NCBI GenBank assembly: GCA_902773215.1
Contig: CACYDQ010000153.1
Location: forward strand, 1 to 5,137
Origin: an uncultured Spirochaetaceae bacterium
GTDB taxonomy: Bacteria > Spirochaetota > Spirochaetia > Treponematales > Treponemataceae
Direction of reading: 5' to 3'
Length of the DNA: 5,137 nt
Part shown: in pieces, positions 1 to 5,026 of the stretch
Numbering within the stretch: the stretch's first letter is position 1
How the letters are laid out: each line of letters begins with the position of its first letter
Program-made: the position numbers and the translations under genes
Notes under the pieces: generated by a model
The model's database searches: none
Seen by the model: the letters and a program-made list of their open reading frames with translations, nothing else
Told to the model about the DNA's origin: nothing

Positions 1-222
1 ATACTGATTAAATCGCTTTCGTAATAATGCACATAGTGCCCGCAATTTAGAGTAATGATTTTCGCGTTACATTGCTCTGCAAAGTCCCGCTCGTGTTCAA
101 TTCAGTTTGGTGACACCTGTTTTCCGTTGGAAACAAACATCAGGGCGGGACATTCAATCTTTCCTGCATTTTCCAAAACGGCTTCCGCTTCTTTGTATTC
201 ATATAAGCAACTTTTTGTCACT
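1..222 (-). pseudogene. alpha/beta hydrolase, C-terminal remnant with internal stop
   Basis: Reading leftward on the minus strand, one frame gives YEYKEAEAVLENAG, then ECPALMFVSNGKQV, then a TGA codon (bases 104-102), then IEHERDFAEQC and the end NCGHYVHYYESDLIS, running off the window. The pattern (a beta strand ending in FVSNG, a helix, then a Gly-His-Tyr-Val-His segment) fits the end of an alpha/beta hydrolase; the His of GHYVH would be the catalytic base. The TGA stands where relatives usually have Trp, so one TGG-to-TGA change would explain it. The nucleophile elbow and all N-terminal parts are absent: coding resemblance fades at about base 205-222, exactly at the inverted repeat of the neighbouring control region. 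A GTG at 222-220 exists but could only give a short piece. I infer a dead fragment. The family call rests on recognised motifs only. The plus-strand frame over the same bases looks like a shadow. Confidence 0.6.
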
Positions 223-238
223 AAAATCAGATTTTAGT
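220..238. promoter_or_regulatory. perfect 9-bp dyad upstream of the -35 box (putative operator)
   Basis: ACTAAAATC, a central A, then GATTTTAGT form a perfect palindrome ending one base before the -35 hexamer at 240. The symmetry continues outward after a 3-base bulge: TTGTC at 215-219 pairs with GACAA at 242-246, so the outer half-site covers the -35 box. A second small palindrome, TGAC-AA-GTCA, lies at 241-250. A regulator bound here could touch RNA polymerase directly. No following T-run is present, so it is not an intrinsic terminator. Confidence 0.5.
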
Positions 239-239
239 A

Positions 240-268
240 TTGACAAGTCACTGTTTATGCCATATATT
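240..268 (+). promoter_or_regulatory. sigma70-type promoter for the DXS-like operon
   Basis: A consensus -35 box TTGACA (240-245), a 17-bp spacer and a -10 box TATATT (263-268) point rightward. The expected transcript start is near 275, giving a leader of about 40 bases before the chosen start codon at 317. An overlapping TATTAT at 265-270 is a poorer alternative with 19-bp spacing. On the opposite strand a TATAAT occurs at 271-266 but has no good -35 partner. The promoter lies inside the inverted repeat described separately. Confidence 0.75.
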
Positions 269-301
269 ATAGTTAGGTGACAAAACGTTACTAATATGAA
301 C

Positions 302-307
302 AGGAGC
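302..307 (+). promoter_or_regulatory. ribosome binding site deciding the DXS-like start
   Basis: AGGAGC lies nine bases before the ATG at 317. It falls inside the frame if the earlier ATG at 296 is used, and that ATG has no purine-rich site at a proper distance. This supports 317 as the true start. Confidence 0.75.
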
Positions 308-316
308 TTAAAATTT

Positions 317-2071
317 ATGATTTTAGATAGAATTAATTCGCCATCAGATTTAAAGAAACTTTCAGTTTCAGAGCTTCCAGCAGTGGCCCAGGAAATCCGC
401 GAGGGACTTTTTAACCGTCTTACAAAAATCGGCGGTCATTTTGGCCCTAACTTTGGCTTTGTGGAAGCAACGATCGCCCTGCACTATGTTTTTGATTCTC
501 CAAAAGACAAATTCGTTTTTGACGTTTCCCATCAGTCTTATGCCCACAAAATGCTCACAGGACGAAAAGCCGGATACTTTGACGACAGCCGTTTTTCAGA
601 AGACTCCGGCTACACAAACCCTGACGAAAGCGAACACGACTTTTTCAATATCGGGCACACTTCAACTTCAATTGCGTTGGCTTTGGGTCTTGCAAAAGGC
701 CGCGACATCTTAGGCGATAAAGAAAATATCATTGCGGTTATAGGCGACGGTTCCCTTTCCGGCGGAGAGGCTATGGAGGCCCTCAGCGTAGCAGGCAGCG
801 AGCTGAACTCAAATTTTATTGTCGTAGTGAACGACAACGAGCAGGCAATCGCAGAAACTCACGGAGGTATCTACAAGAATCTTAAAGCCCTCCGCGATTC
901 TAACGGCAAGGCAGAAAACAACTGGTTCACAGCATTCGGACTTGATTATATTTATGAGGAAAACGGAAACGACATTGCCTCTTTAATCAAGGTTTTTGAA
1001 AAGGTCCGTGATTCAAATCATCCGGTTGTGGTTCACATTCACACTCAGAAAGGAAAAGGCTACGAACTTGCGGAAAAGGACAAAGAGGGCTGGCACTGGT
1101 GTGTACCATTTGACCGGGAGACAGGAAAGCCTACAGTAAGTTTTGGAAGTGGCGAATCTTATCTTGGAATGACAAGCCAATACATAGTAGAAAAAGCAAA
1201 AAAAGATAAGGATTTTATTGTGGTAACTCCTGCCATGCCTATGTCTGTGGGGCTTGGTCCAAAGGAACGCGAGGCTCTTGGCAATCAGTACATCGACACC
1301 GGTATTGCGGAAGAAGCGGCCGTTGCAATCGCATCTGGAATCGCCCGCCGCGGTGCAAAACCTCTTGTCGTTACAAACATGACTTTCTTGCAGAGGGCTT
1401 ACGATCAGATTTCCCAGGACGTGTGCATCAACAAAACGCCTGTCACAATGCTTATGAACTACACTTCTTTCGACGGACTTACCGATGTAACTCATTTGGG
1501 CATCTTCGGTCTTGCGGCCTTCACTAACATTCCAAACCTTGTGGTGCTATGCCCTTCAAGCGCGGAAGAATACATTTCCATGCTGGACTGGAGCCTTGAC
1601 CAGAAAGAAAATCCGGTTTTGATTCTGATTCCTGGAAATGAAGTTACGCACCGGCCTGCAGACAAGGACTACAGCAGATTGAATCGTTTTAAGCTTGAAG
1701 AAAAAGGCGAAAAGCTTGCAGTAATTGCCCTTGGAGATTTTTTCCAGAAGGGGCAGAAACTTACGGCGGCAATAAAAGAGAAATGCGGATTTACGCCAAG
1801 CCTTATAAATCCTCGTTTTGCTTCGGGTCTGGACAAAGAATTGCTTTCAAGCCTCGAAAAAGACCATCAGCTTGTAATCACTCTTGAGGACGGCATTCTT
1901 GAAGGCGGATTCGGACAAAAAATCGCTTCTTTCTACGGGGCTGGCAAGATGCTTGTTAAAAATTACGGCCTTGAAAAACAATTCTACGACCGCTACGAGC
2001 CTGAAGAGCTTTTGCGTGACTGCGGCATGACGGCAGAGCAGATTGTAAAAGACATTAAGTCACTTTTGTAG
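317..2071 (+). CDS. DXS-like thiamine-diphosphate-dependent transketolase-family enzyme
   Basis: The 584-residue protein has the full layout of 1-deoxy-D-xylulose-5-phosphate synthase: GGH near 39-41, a DVSHQSYAHK segment, GHTSTS, the thiamine-diphosphate site GDG (143-145) to NDNE (172-175), catalytic Glu332 in IAEE, TFLQRAYDQ, and a C-terminal transketolase domain. True DXS makes DXP from pyruvate and glyceraldehyde 3-phosphate in the cytoplasm, feeding isoprenoid, thiamine and pyridoxal synthesis. Aligned by eye with E. coli DXS, the cofactor residues and R398 (here R360) and H431 (H393) are kept. However, H372 is Ala334, Y392 is Asn354, R420 is Tyr382, D427 is Thr389, and R478 of the PRGN motif is missing (IPGN). 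The linker after NDNE is about 30 residues shorter, explaining the length below the usual ~620. I infer a paralogue with another acceptor, so no dxs symbol is given. The start at 317 (MILDRINSP) is chosen for its ribosome binding site and for the typical Dxs N-terminus. It is first in an operon; the next gene begins 18 bases after its TAG. Confidence 0.88.
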   Translation: MILDRINSPSDLKKLSVSELPAVAQEIREGLFNRLTKIGGHFGPNFGFVEATIALHYVFDSPKDKFVFDVSHQSYAHKMLTGRKAGYFDDSRFSEDSGYTNPDESEHDFFNIGHTSTSIALALGLAKGRDILGDKENIIAVIGDGSLSGGEAMEALSVAGSELNSNFIVVVNDNEQAIAETHGGIYKNLKALRDSNGKAENNWFTAFGLDYIYEENGNDIASLIKVFEKVRDSNHPVVVHIHTQKGKGYELAEKDKEGWHWCVPFDRETGKPTVSFGSGESYLGMTSQYIVEKAKKDKDFIVVTPAMPMSVGLGPKEREALGNQYIDTGIAEEAAVAIASGIARRGAKPLVVTNMTFLQRAYDQISQDVCINKTPVTMLMNYTSFDGLTDVTHLGIFGLAAFTNIPNLVVLCPSSAEEYISMLDWSLDQKENPVLILIPGNEVTHRPADKDYSRLNRFKLEEKGEKLAVIALGDFFQKGQKLTAAIKEKCGFTPSLINPRFASGLDKELLSSLEKDHQLVITLEDGILEGGFGQKIASFYGAGKMLVKNYGLEKQFYDRYEPEELLRDCGMTAEQIVKDIKSLL

Positions 2072-2089
2072 GAAATCAGGAGGAATACT

Positions 2090-2500
2090 ATGGCAGAAAA
2101 AATCACACAGACAGCAGGACGGGCACAGCTTGGGGAATTTGCTCCAATGTTTGCCCACCTGAACGACGATGTTCTCTTCGGCGAAGTGTGGAACGAAAGC
2201 GCAATCGATGTGAAAACAAAATGCATCATCACAGTGGTGTCACTCATGGCAAGCGGAATCACAGATTCTTCACTCAGCTACCACTTGCAGAACGCAAAGG
2301 CCCATGGAGTTACAAAAGCAGAAATCGCCGCAATCATCACCCATGCCACGATGTACACGGGCTGGCCAAAAGGCTGGGCGGTTTTCCGTCTGGCAAAGGA
2401 CAGCTGGTTCAGCCACCTCGCGCTGGAAATCCCTGGCGAAGACGGAAACACAAGCTGGTGTGAGCCGGTGAATGAAGAAGATTACGGGCAATTGAATTGA
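2090..2500 (+). CDS. carboxymuconolactone decarboxylase (CMD) family protein
   Basis: This 136-residue soluble protein is essentially one CMD domain (about residues 22-106). Recognisable signs are the helix with SLMASGITDSS, the SYHLQNAKAHGVTKAEI segment with His65, and HATMYTGWPKGW with His85, followed by FRLAKD. It lacks the CxxC pair of AhpD-type peroxidase partners (only Cys45 and Cys124 are seen, far apart), so thiol peroxidase activity is unlikely. It is also not a proven 4-carboxymuconolactone decarboxylase: many small CMD proteins of this kind have no known reaction. An excellent AGGAGG (2078-2083) lies six bases before the ATG. It sits between the DXS-like gene (18-base gap) and the reductase (38-base gap), same strand, so co-transcription is likely. 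A short tail after residue 106 (ending CEPVNEEDYGQLN) is less typical. Family assignment is firm; function is not. Confidence 0.88.
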   Translation: MAEKITQTAGRAQLGEFAPMFAHLNDDVLFGEVWNESAIDVKTKCIITVVSLMASGITDSSLSYHLQNAKAHGVTKAEIAAIITHATMYTGWPKGWAVFRLAKDSWFSHLALEIPGEDGNTSWCEPVNEEDYGQLN

Positions 2501-2526
2501 AGAGTGTTTCGTTCAAAAACATTTAC

Positions 2527-2530
2527 GGAG
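2527..2530 (+). promoter_or_regulatory. ribosome binding site deciding the reductase start
   Basis: GGAG lies eight bases before the ATG at 2539. An upstream TTG at 2497 is in frame and overlaps the stop of the CMD gene, but it has no comparable site and would put a polar extension before the signal sequence, so ATG 2539 is preferred. Confidence 0.65.
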
Positions 2531-2538
2531 AATACTTT

Positions 2539-3423
2539 ATGAAAAAGCTTATTCTTTCTCTTTTAATCGGAGGTCTTGTTGTGACAGGGCTTTCTGCAAA
2601 GGAGCCTTCCAGAATGGTCAAACTAAACTCCGGCTATGAAATGCCTGCGCTCGGTTTGGGGACCTGGACTCTAACCGGAGAGACCTGCGAAAATGCCGTT
2701 TATGCAGCCCTCAAATCTGGTTACCGGCTTGTTGACACAGCAAAATATTATGGCAACGAAAGCGAAGTCGGGAAGGCTGTTGCCCGGGCCATTTCAGACG
2801 GAATCTGTAAGCGGGAAGAAATCTTCATCACCACGAAACTCCTTCCATGGTCACGTAATCCCGGCAGAGACATAGAAGACTCCCTGCAGAAACTTGGCCT
2901 TTCATATATCGACCTCTGTCTTTTGCATCAGCACGGTTCCGCATCGGGCGATGATGCGGTTTACAGGGCAATGATCCGTGCAGTTAAAGAAGGCAAGATT
3001 CACTCTGTCGGTATCTCAAATTTTTATACGGAGAAAAGCGTAAGCCATTTTGTAAATGATTTCGAAATTCCTCCAGCTGTCATACAAAACGAAAATCACC
3101 TCAAATATCAAAACAATACCCTAAGGGACTGGGCATCAAAAAAAGGAATCTACATAGAAAGCTATTATCCTTTCGGCGGACGGGGTCACACTAAAGAGCA
3201 TCTGAAAAATCCGCAGGTCCTGGAAATGGCAGGGAAACACAATAAGACTGCCGCTCAAATCATCGTCCGCTGGCATCTGCAGGCAGGATACATCGCAATT
3301 CCCGGAAGCTCAAATCCTGCTCACATTGAAGAAAACTTTGATGTCTGGGACTTCCAGCTGACAGATTCCGAAATGAAAGAACTCACAAAACTGAACACTG
3401 GAAAGCGGTACGAAAACTGGTAA
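2539..3423 (+). CDS. aldo/keto reductase with a predicted signal peptide
   Basis: The 294-residue protein is an NAD(P)H-dependent carbonyl reductase of the AKR (beta/alpha)8 barrel type, related to 2,5-diketogluconate reductases. The catalytic tetrad is complete: Asp66 and Tyr71 (DTAKYYGNE), Lys100 (TTKLLPW) and His130 (LLHQHG). GRWHLQ-like and IPGSSNPAHIEEN segments mark the C-terminal cofactor site. There, Lys of the usual IPKS motif is Gly256 and the usual Arg before the EEN is His262, suggesting weak NADPH preference. Residues 1-20 (MKKLILSLLIGG...GLSA) have two lysines, a hydrophobic core and a small-residue end, as in Sec signal peptides; no lipobox Cys is present. Export of a nicotinamide-dependent enzyme would be odd, so this could instead be a membrane anchor or a misread start. 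It is third in the operon after the DXS-like and CMD genes. No clear terminator follows it. Substrate unknown. Confidence 0.85.
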   Translation: MKKLILSLLIGGLVVTGLSAKEPSRMVKLNSGYEMPALGLGTWTLTGETCENAVYAALKSGYRLVDTAKYYGNESEVGKAVARAISDGICKREEIFITTKLLPWSRNPGRDIEDSLQKLGLSYIDLCLLHQHGSASGDDAVYRAMIRAVKEGKIHSVGISNFYTEKSVSHFVNDFEIPPAVIQNENHLKYQNNTLRDWASKKGIYIESYYPFGGRGHTKEHLKNPQVLEMAGKHNKTAAQIIVRWHLQAGYIAIPGSSNPAHIEENFDVWDFQLTDSEMKELTKLNTGKRYENW

Positions 3424-3481
3424 ACAACAAGGACATCTCAGAAAGGCTTACTGCTTGTTCCTGAATCCCTTTTTCCAGCAG

Positions 3482-3616
3482 TGGCGTTGCAAGTCCGATT
3501 CTAAAAAGAGTTGGACCTGCCGTCCTGCCCTTCATATACGCAACCGGAATACGCACGCCGAAGGCCCCATGCTCCCCCTGAATCATAACAAGGGAAGTTT
3601 TTCCGCAGACGTTTAT
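3482..3616 (-). pseudogene. MATE-family efflux transporter, internal/C-terminal remnant
   Basis: On the minus strand, directly after the DUF1848 coding end, one frame reads INVCGKTSLVMIQG, then GAFGVRIPVAYM, then TLFRIGLATP. This closely follows a late segment of MATE multidrug exporters, where NGCGKT, VMIQG, FGVRIP and a GLA(T/A)P motif occur in that order with the same spacing. About 45 residues match; the ten or so preceding transmembrane helices and the proper C-terminus are missing. After GLATP the frame stays open to 3383 but no longer looks like a transporter and runs antisense to the end of the reductase gene. An ATG at 3586 could begin a 67-residue frame, but it lies in the middle of the conserved motif, so I call this a dead fragment. 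It starts inside the stop region of DUF1848, which marks a rearrangement joint. Confidence 0.65.
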
Positions 3617-4533
3617 CCAACAATCCAGCTTTTCTGCGCGGCACTGAATATCTTGTCATCGCTTTTCAACCCGCCGATTAAGAGCGGGGAAGCCGGATCG
3701 TGATTCCTCATGTTTTCCAAGACAAGACCGGGATCCGCATTCGCATAGCAGTAGCGGCACAGGTGCCCGCAGGAATTGTAGGCCCCGATATCTCCGTTCA
3801 GGAAACAGGAACATTCTTTCCGTGCGGAATTCTTTTTTGGAATCCTGAGGCTTTTGCCAAGAGCGTTTTCAAGAACCGCGACAGTCTGGCAGCCGGAACA
3901 GTCCGCCCCGAACCGCTCCAGGTCCTTTCCTTCGGCGCAAGGACGGAGCGTCATCCCGTATTTCGCGGCAATTTCGACGAAGGCTTTCCCGAGCCGCAAC
4001 CGCTCTTCCCCGGCCACCTCGCGTGCCTCGGGGAAATTCCGCCTGACCTTCGGATACAAATCAATGAAGCTGATTACGGCGGTCCTTGTCGCTCCGCAAA
4101 GCCTGCGCGCGATATTTTCGAATGCCCTGAGATGGTACGCAAGCGTATATTTCTCAGAAACAAAGACAGGGTCATAGCGCCAGCCTACTTTCTCCGATCC
4201 GAGCCGCTTCCCAAGCTCCACGATGGCATCCGCGGCATCAGCCTTCTCAGGTACGTTCGGCTCAATCTCCCTGCCATACGGCGTGAGCGAGACATACCAC
4301 CACTGGTTATATTTTGAAAGCTCATCCTGGAGCTCCCGGTTTTTCAGAACTGGCAGGGGATTTTTGGTGCAGAAAGTAATCAAATCAACGATCCGGGGAT
4401 TCAGCTCATAACGAGAAACTGACGAAGGATAAAAGGGATTCCTGACCATCACATACCCTTCTTTGAGCCTGTTCAAAAGCCACTGAGAATAAAAAGCCGG
4501 AATGTCCGTCCTCTGTCCCGTCTGAATTATCAT
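3613..4533 (-). CDS. DUF1848 family protein with C-terminal radical-SAM-like cysteine motif
   Basis: The 306-residue protein matches DUF1848 along its length: MIIQTGQRTDIPAFYS at the start, EGYVMVRNP, ITFCTKNP, VSLTPYG, EPNVPEK, VGWRYDPVF, ISFIDLY, ADCSGC and CGHLCRYCYAN. The last holds Cys255, Cys259 and Cys262 in a CX3CX2C arrangement like the iron-sulfur site of radical SAM enzymes, but near the C-terminus instead of the N-terminus. Further cysteines are the 212/215 pair and 241/243. From family knowledge, the role is uncharacterised; nucleic-acid or cofactor repair roles would be guesses. The start is fixed by family conservation of MI-x-TG-x-RTDIP; the ribosome binding site (GGATTAAG) is weak. 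The end is odd: after KSW the family usually continues with a short charged or polar tail, but here it stops after IVG, at the junction with the MATE remnant. It is monocistronic with its own promoter. Confidence 0.88.
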   Translation of the reverse strand: MIIQTGQRTDIPAFYSQWLLNRLKEGYVMVRNPFYPSSVSRYELNPRIVDLITFCTKNPLPVLKNRELQDELSKYNQWWYVSLTPYGREIEPNVPEKADAADAIVELGKRLGSEKVGWRYDPVFVSEKYTLAYHLRAFENIARRLCGATRTAVISFIDLYPKVRRNFPEAREVAGEERLRLGKAFVEIAAKYGMTLRPCAEGKDLERFGADCSGCQTVAVLENALGKSLRIPKKNSARKECSCFLNGDIGAYNSCGHLCRYCYANADPGLVLENMRNHDPASPLLIGGLKSDDKIFSAAQKSWIVG

Positions 4534-4569
4534 TCTTAATCCAAAAGCAGCCTATAGATTCCGCTCATT

Positions 4570-4598
4570 ATTCTACCTGAAAAAGTGAAAAAAGACAA
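4570..4598 (-). promoter_or_regulatory. promoter for the DUF1848 gene
   Basis: On the minus strand, TTGTCT (4598-4593), a 17-bp spacer and TAGAAT (4575-4570) form a good sigma70-type promoter. The transcript would start near 4563, leaving a leader of about 30 bases before the ATG at 4533. An ATG at 4568-4566 that opens a 10-codon frame lies before this start point and would not be transcribed. Confidence 0.55.
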
Positions 4599-4648
4599 GA
4601 AAAAACGGGCAGGACAAAAAAAAGGAATCAGATGACAAAAAGGCGGGA

Positions 4649-4828
4649 ACTTTTGAAACCCTGGCAAAACTAGCGGAAGCCCTAGAGGTTGAGCCTTACG
4701 AGCTTCTCCTGCCCCAGAATGCTGCGGTGAACTTTGACAGCCGAAAAACAAAGCTTCTCATGAAGCAGCTTCGCAGGAACGTCGCCGAGACGATGGACAC
4801 CATTGAGAATTTCCTTGCATCCGATTGA
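4649..4828 (+). pseudogene. XRE-type HTH regulator, C-terminal remnant
   Basis: This frame reads TFETLAKLAEALEVEPYELL, then LPQNAAVNFDS, a basic stretch KTKLLMKQLRRN, and ends MDTIENFLASD before TGA. It fits the last helix of an XRE/Cro-type helix-turn-helix domain (the segment LAKLAEALEVEPYELL) plus a short C-terminal coil, as seen in small repressors that usually have about 100-120 residues. Only 59 codons are recognisable. The frame stays open back to 4589 (TGA at 4586-4588), but that part is Lys-rich low-complexity sequence without the DNA-recognition helices, and there is no ATG, GTG or TTG before the conserved part. So the DNA-binding half is lost and the piece is unlikely to be translated. 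The DUF1848 promoter lies in the A-rich sequence just upstream, suggesting a recombination joint near 4600-4648. Confidence 0.65.
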
Positions 4829-4855
4829 ATCTCAGTAGCCTACAACAAGCCTCGT

Positions 4856-4878
4856 TACAAACCTCTTCTTGGTTTGTA
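4856..4878. repeat. perfect 8-bp hairpin
   Basis: TACAAACC, a 7-base loop and GGTTTGTA form a perfect stem-loop 27 bases after the stop of the XRE remnant. No run of T follows on either strand, and the stem is A/T-rich, so it is a poor intrinsic terminator. It may be the old 3' end of the lost regulator gene or a binding site. The rest of 4829-4980 shows nothing else that I can support. Confidence 0.4.
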
Positions 4879-4997
4879 TGTGAAAAGATCAGTTTCGGTA
4901 CGGATAAAAAGCGGGAAGAAGTACACAGGAAAACCTTAGCAACAGGCCCCGGCAAAACCAACCAGCTGCCCCCGCAGATTAATTGCGCTGAATGCTC

Positions 4998-5026
4998 TTG
5001 ACAAGTAAACTTTGCACGTGTATGAT
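4998..5026 (+). promoter_or_regulatory. strong sigma70-type promoter for the gene at the right edge
   Basis: TTGACA (4998-5003), a 17-bp spacer and TATGAT (5021-5026) are near consensus. The transcript start is expected near 5033, so a leader of about 45 bases precedes the GTG at 5078. An ATG at 5033 is in the same frame but would sit at the very start of the transcript with no ribosome binding site. Confidence 0.75.

Larger units (their letters stand above)
198..300. repeat. inverted repeat (~28 bp arms) flanking a promoter
   Basis: The minus-strand sequence from 224 down to 198 and the plus-strand sequence from 273 to 300 are near copies. Both read TTAG, then TGACAAAA, a variable base, GTT, a variable base, CT, a variable base, then ATATGAA. 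There are three mismatches and one single-base insertion (G277) over 27-28 positions. The arms enclose 48 bp (225-272) that hold a complete rightward promoter. Each arm ends in an ATG (202 on minus, 296 on plus), but neither ATG appears to be the real start of a protein: the plus one precedes the ribosome binding site of the DXS-like gene, and the minus one opens a 20-codon frame unrelated to the hydrolase. It may be a pair of operators for one regulator, or a remnant or active form of an invertible promoter. Confidence 0.7.

Noticed and set aside
102..104. TGA in the hydrolase as recoded Trp or selenocysteine
   Set aside because: TGA ends other genes here, TGG encodes Trp throughout, and no selenocysteine hairpin is visible after it; a nonsense mutation is simpler.
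55..237. 60-codon plus-strand frame at the left edge
   Set aside because: It is antisense to the hydrolase remnant, which has recognisable motifs; the plus-strand product matches nothing and has no ribosome binding site.
296..316. ATG at 296 as the start of the DXS-like gene
   Set aside because: The only good ribosome binding site (302-307) lies downstream of it, and the family N-terminus matches from the ATG at 317.
1013..1495. 160-codon minus-strand frame rich in Cys and His
   Set aside because: It is a shadow of the DXS-like gene; that gene carries all the conserved motifs over the same bases.
3426..3458. AACAAG...CTTGTT inverted repeat after the reductase gene as a terminator
   Set aside because: The stem is only six bases with a loop over 20 bases and no T-run follows; the operon's terminator cannot be assigned.
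3383..3586. 67-codon minus-strand gene starting with MIQGEH
   Set aside because: The matching sequence begins upstream of this ATG inside a MATE motif, so the frame is a fragment of a transporter and its last third is antisense to the reductase gene.
3700..4317. 205-codon plus-strand frame
   Set aside because: It is the complement of the well-conserved DUF1848 gene, with an Arg/Pro-rich composition typical of antisense shadows.
4880..4939. 19-codon frame from GTG (KRSVSVRIKSGKKYTGKP)
   Set aside because: The basic peptide has no ribosome binding site, no family match and could arise by chance in A-rich sequence.
4758..4961. 67-codon minus-strand frame with several Cys residues
   Set aside because: It is antisense to the XRE remnant and lacks a ribosome binding site and any recognisable motif.
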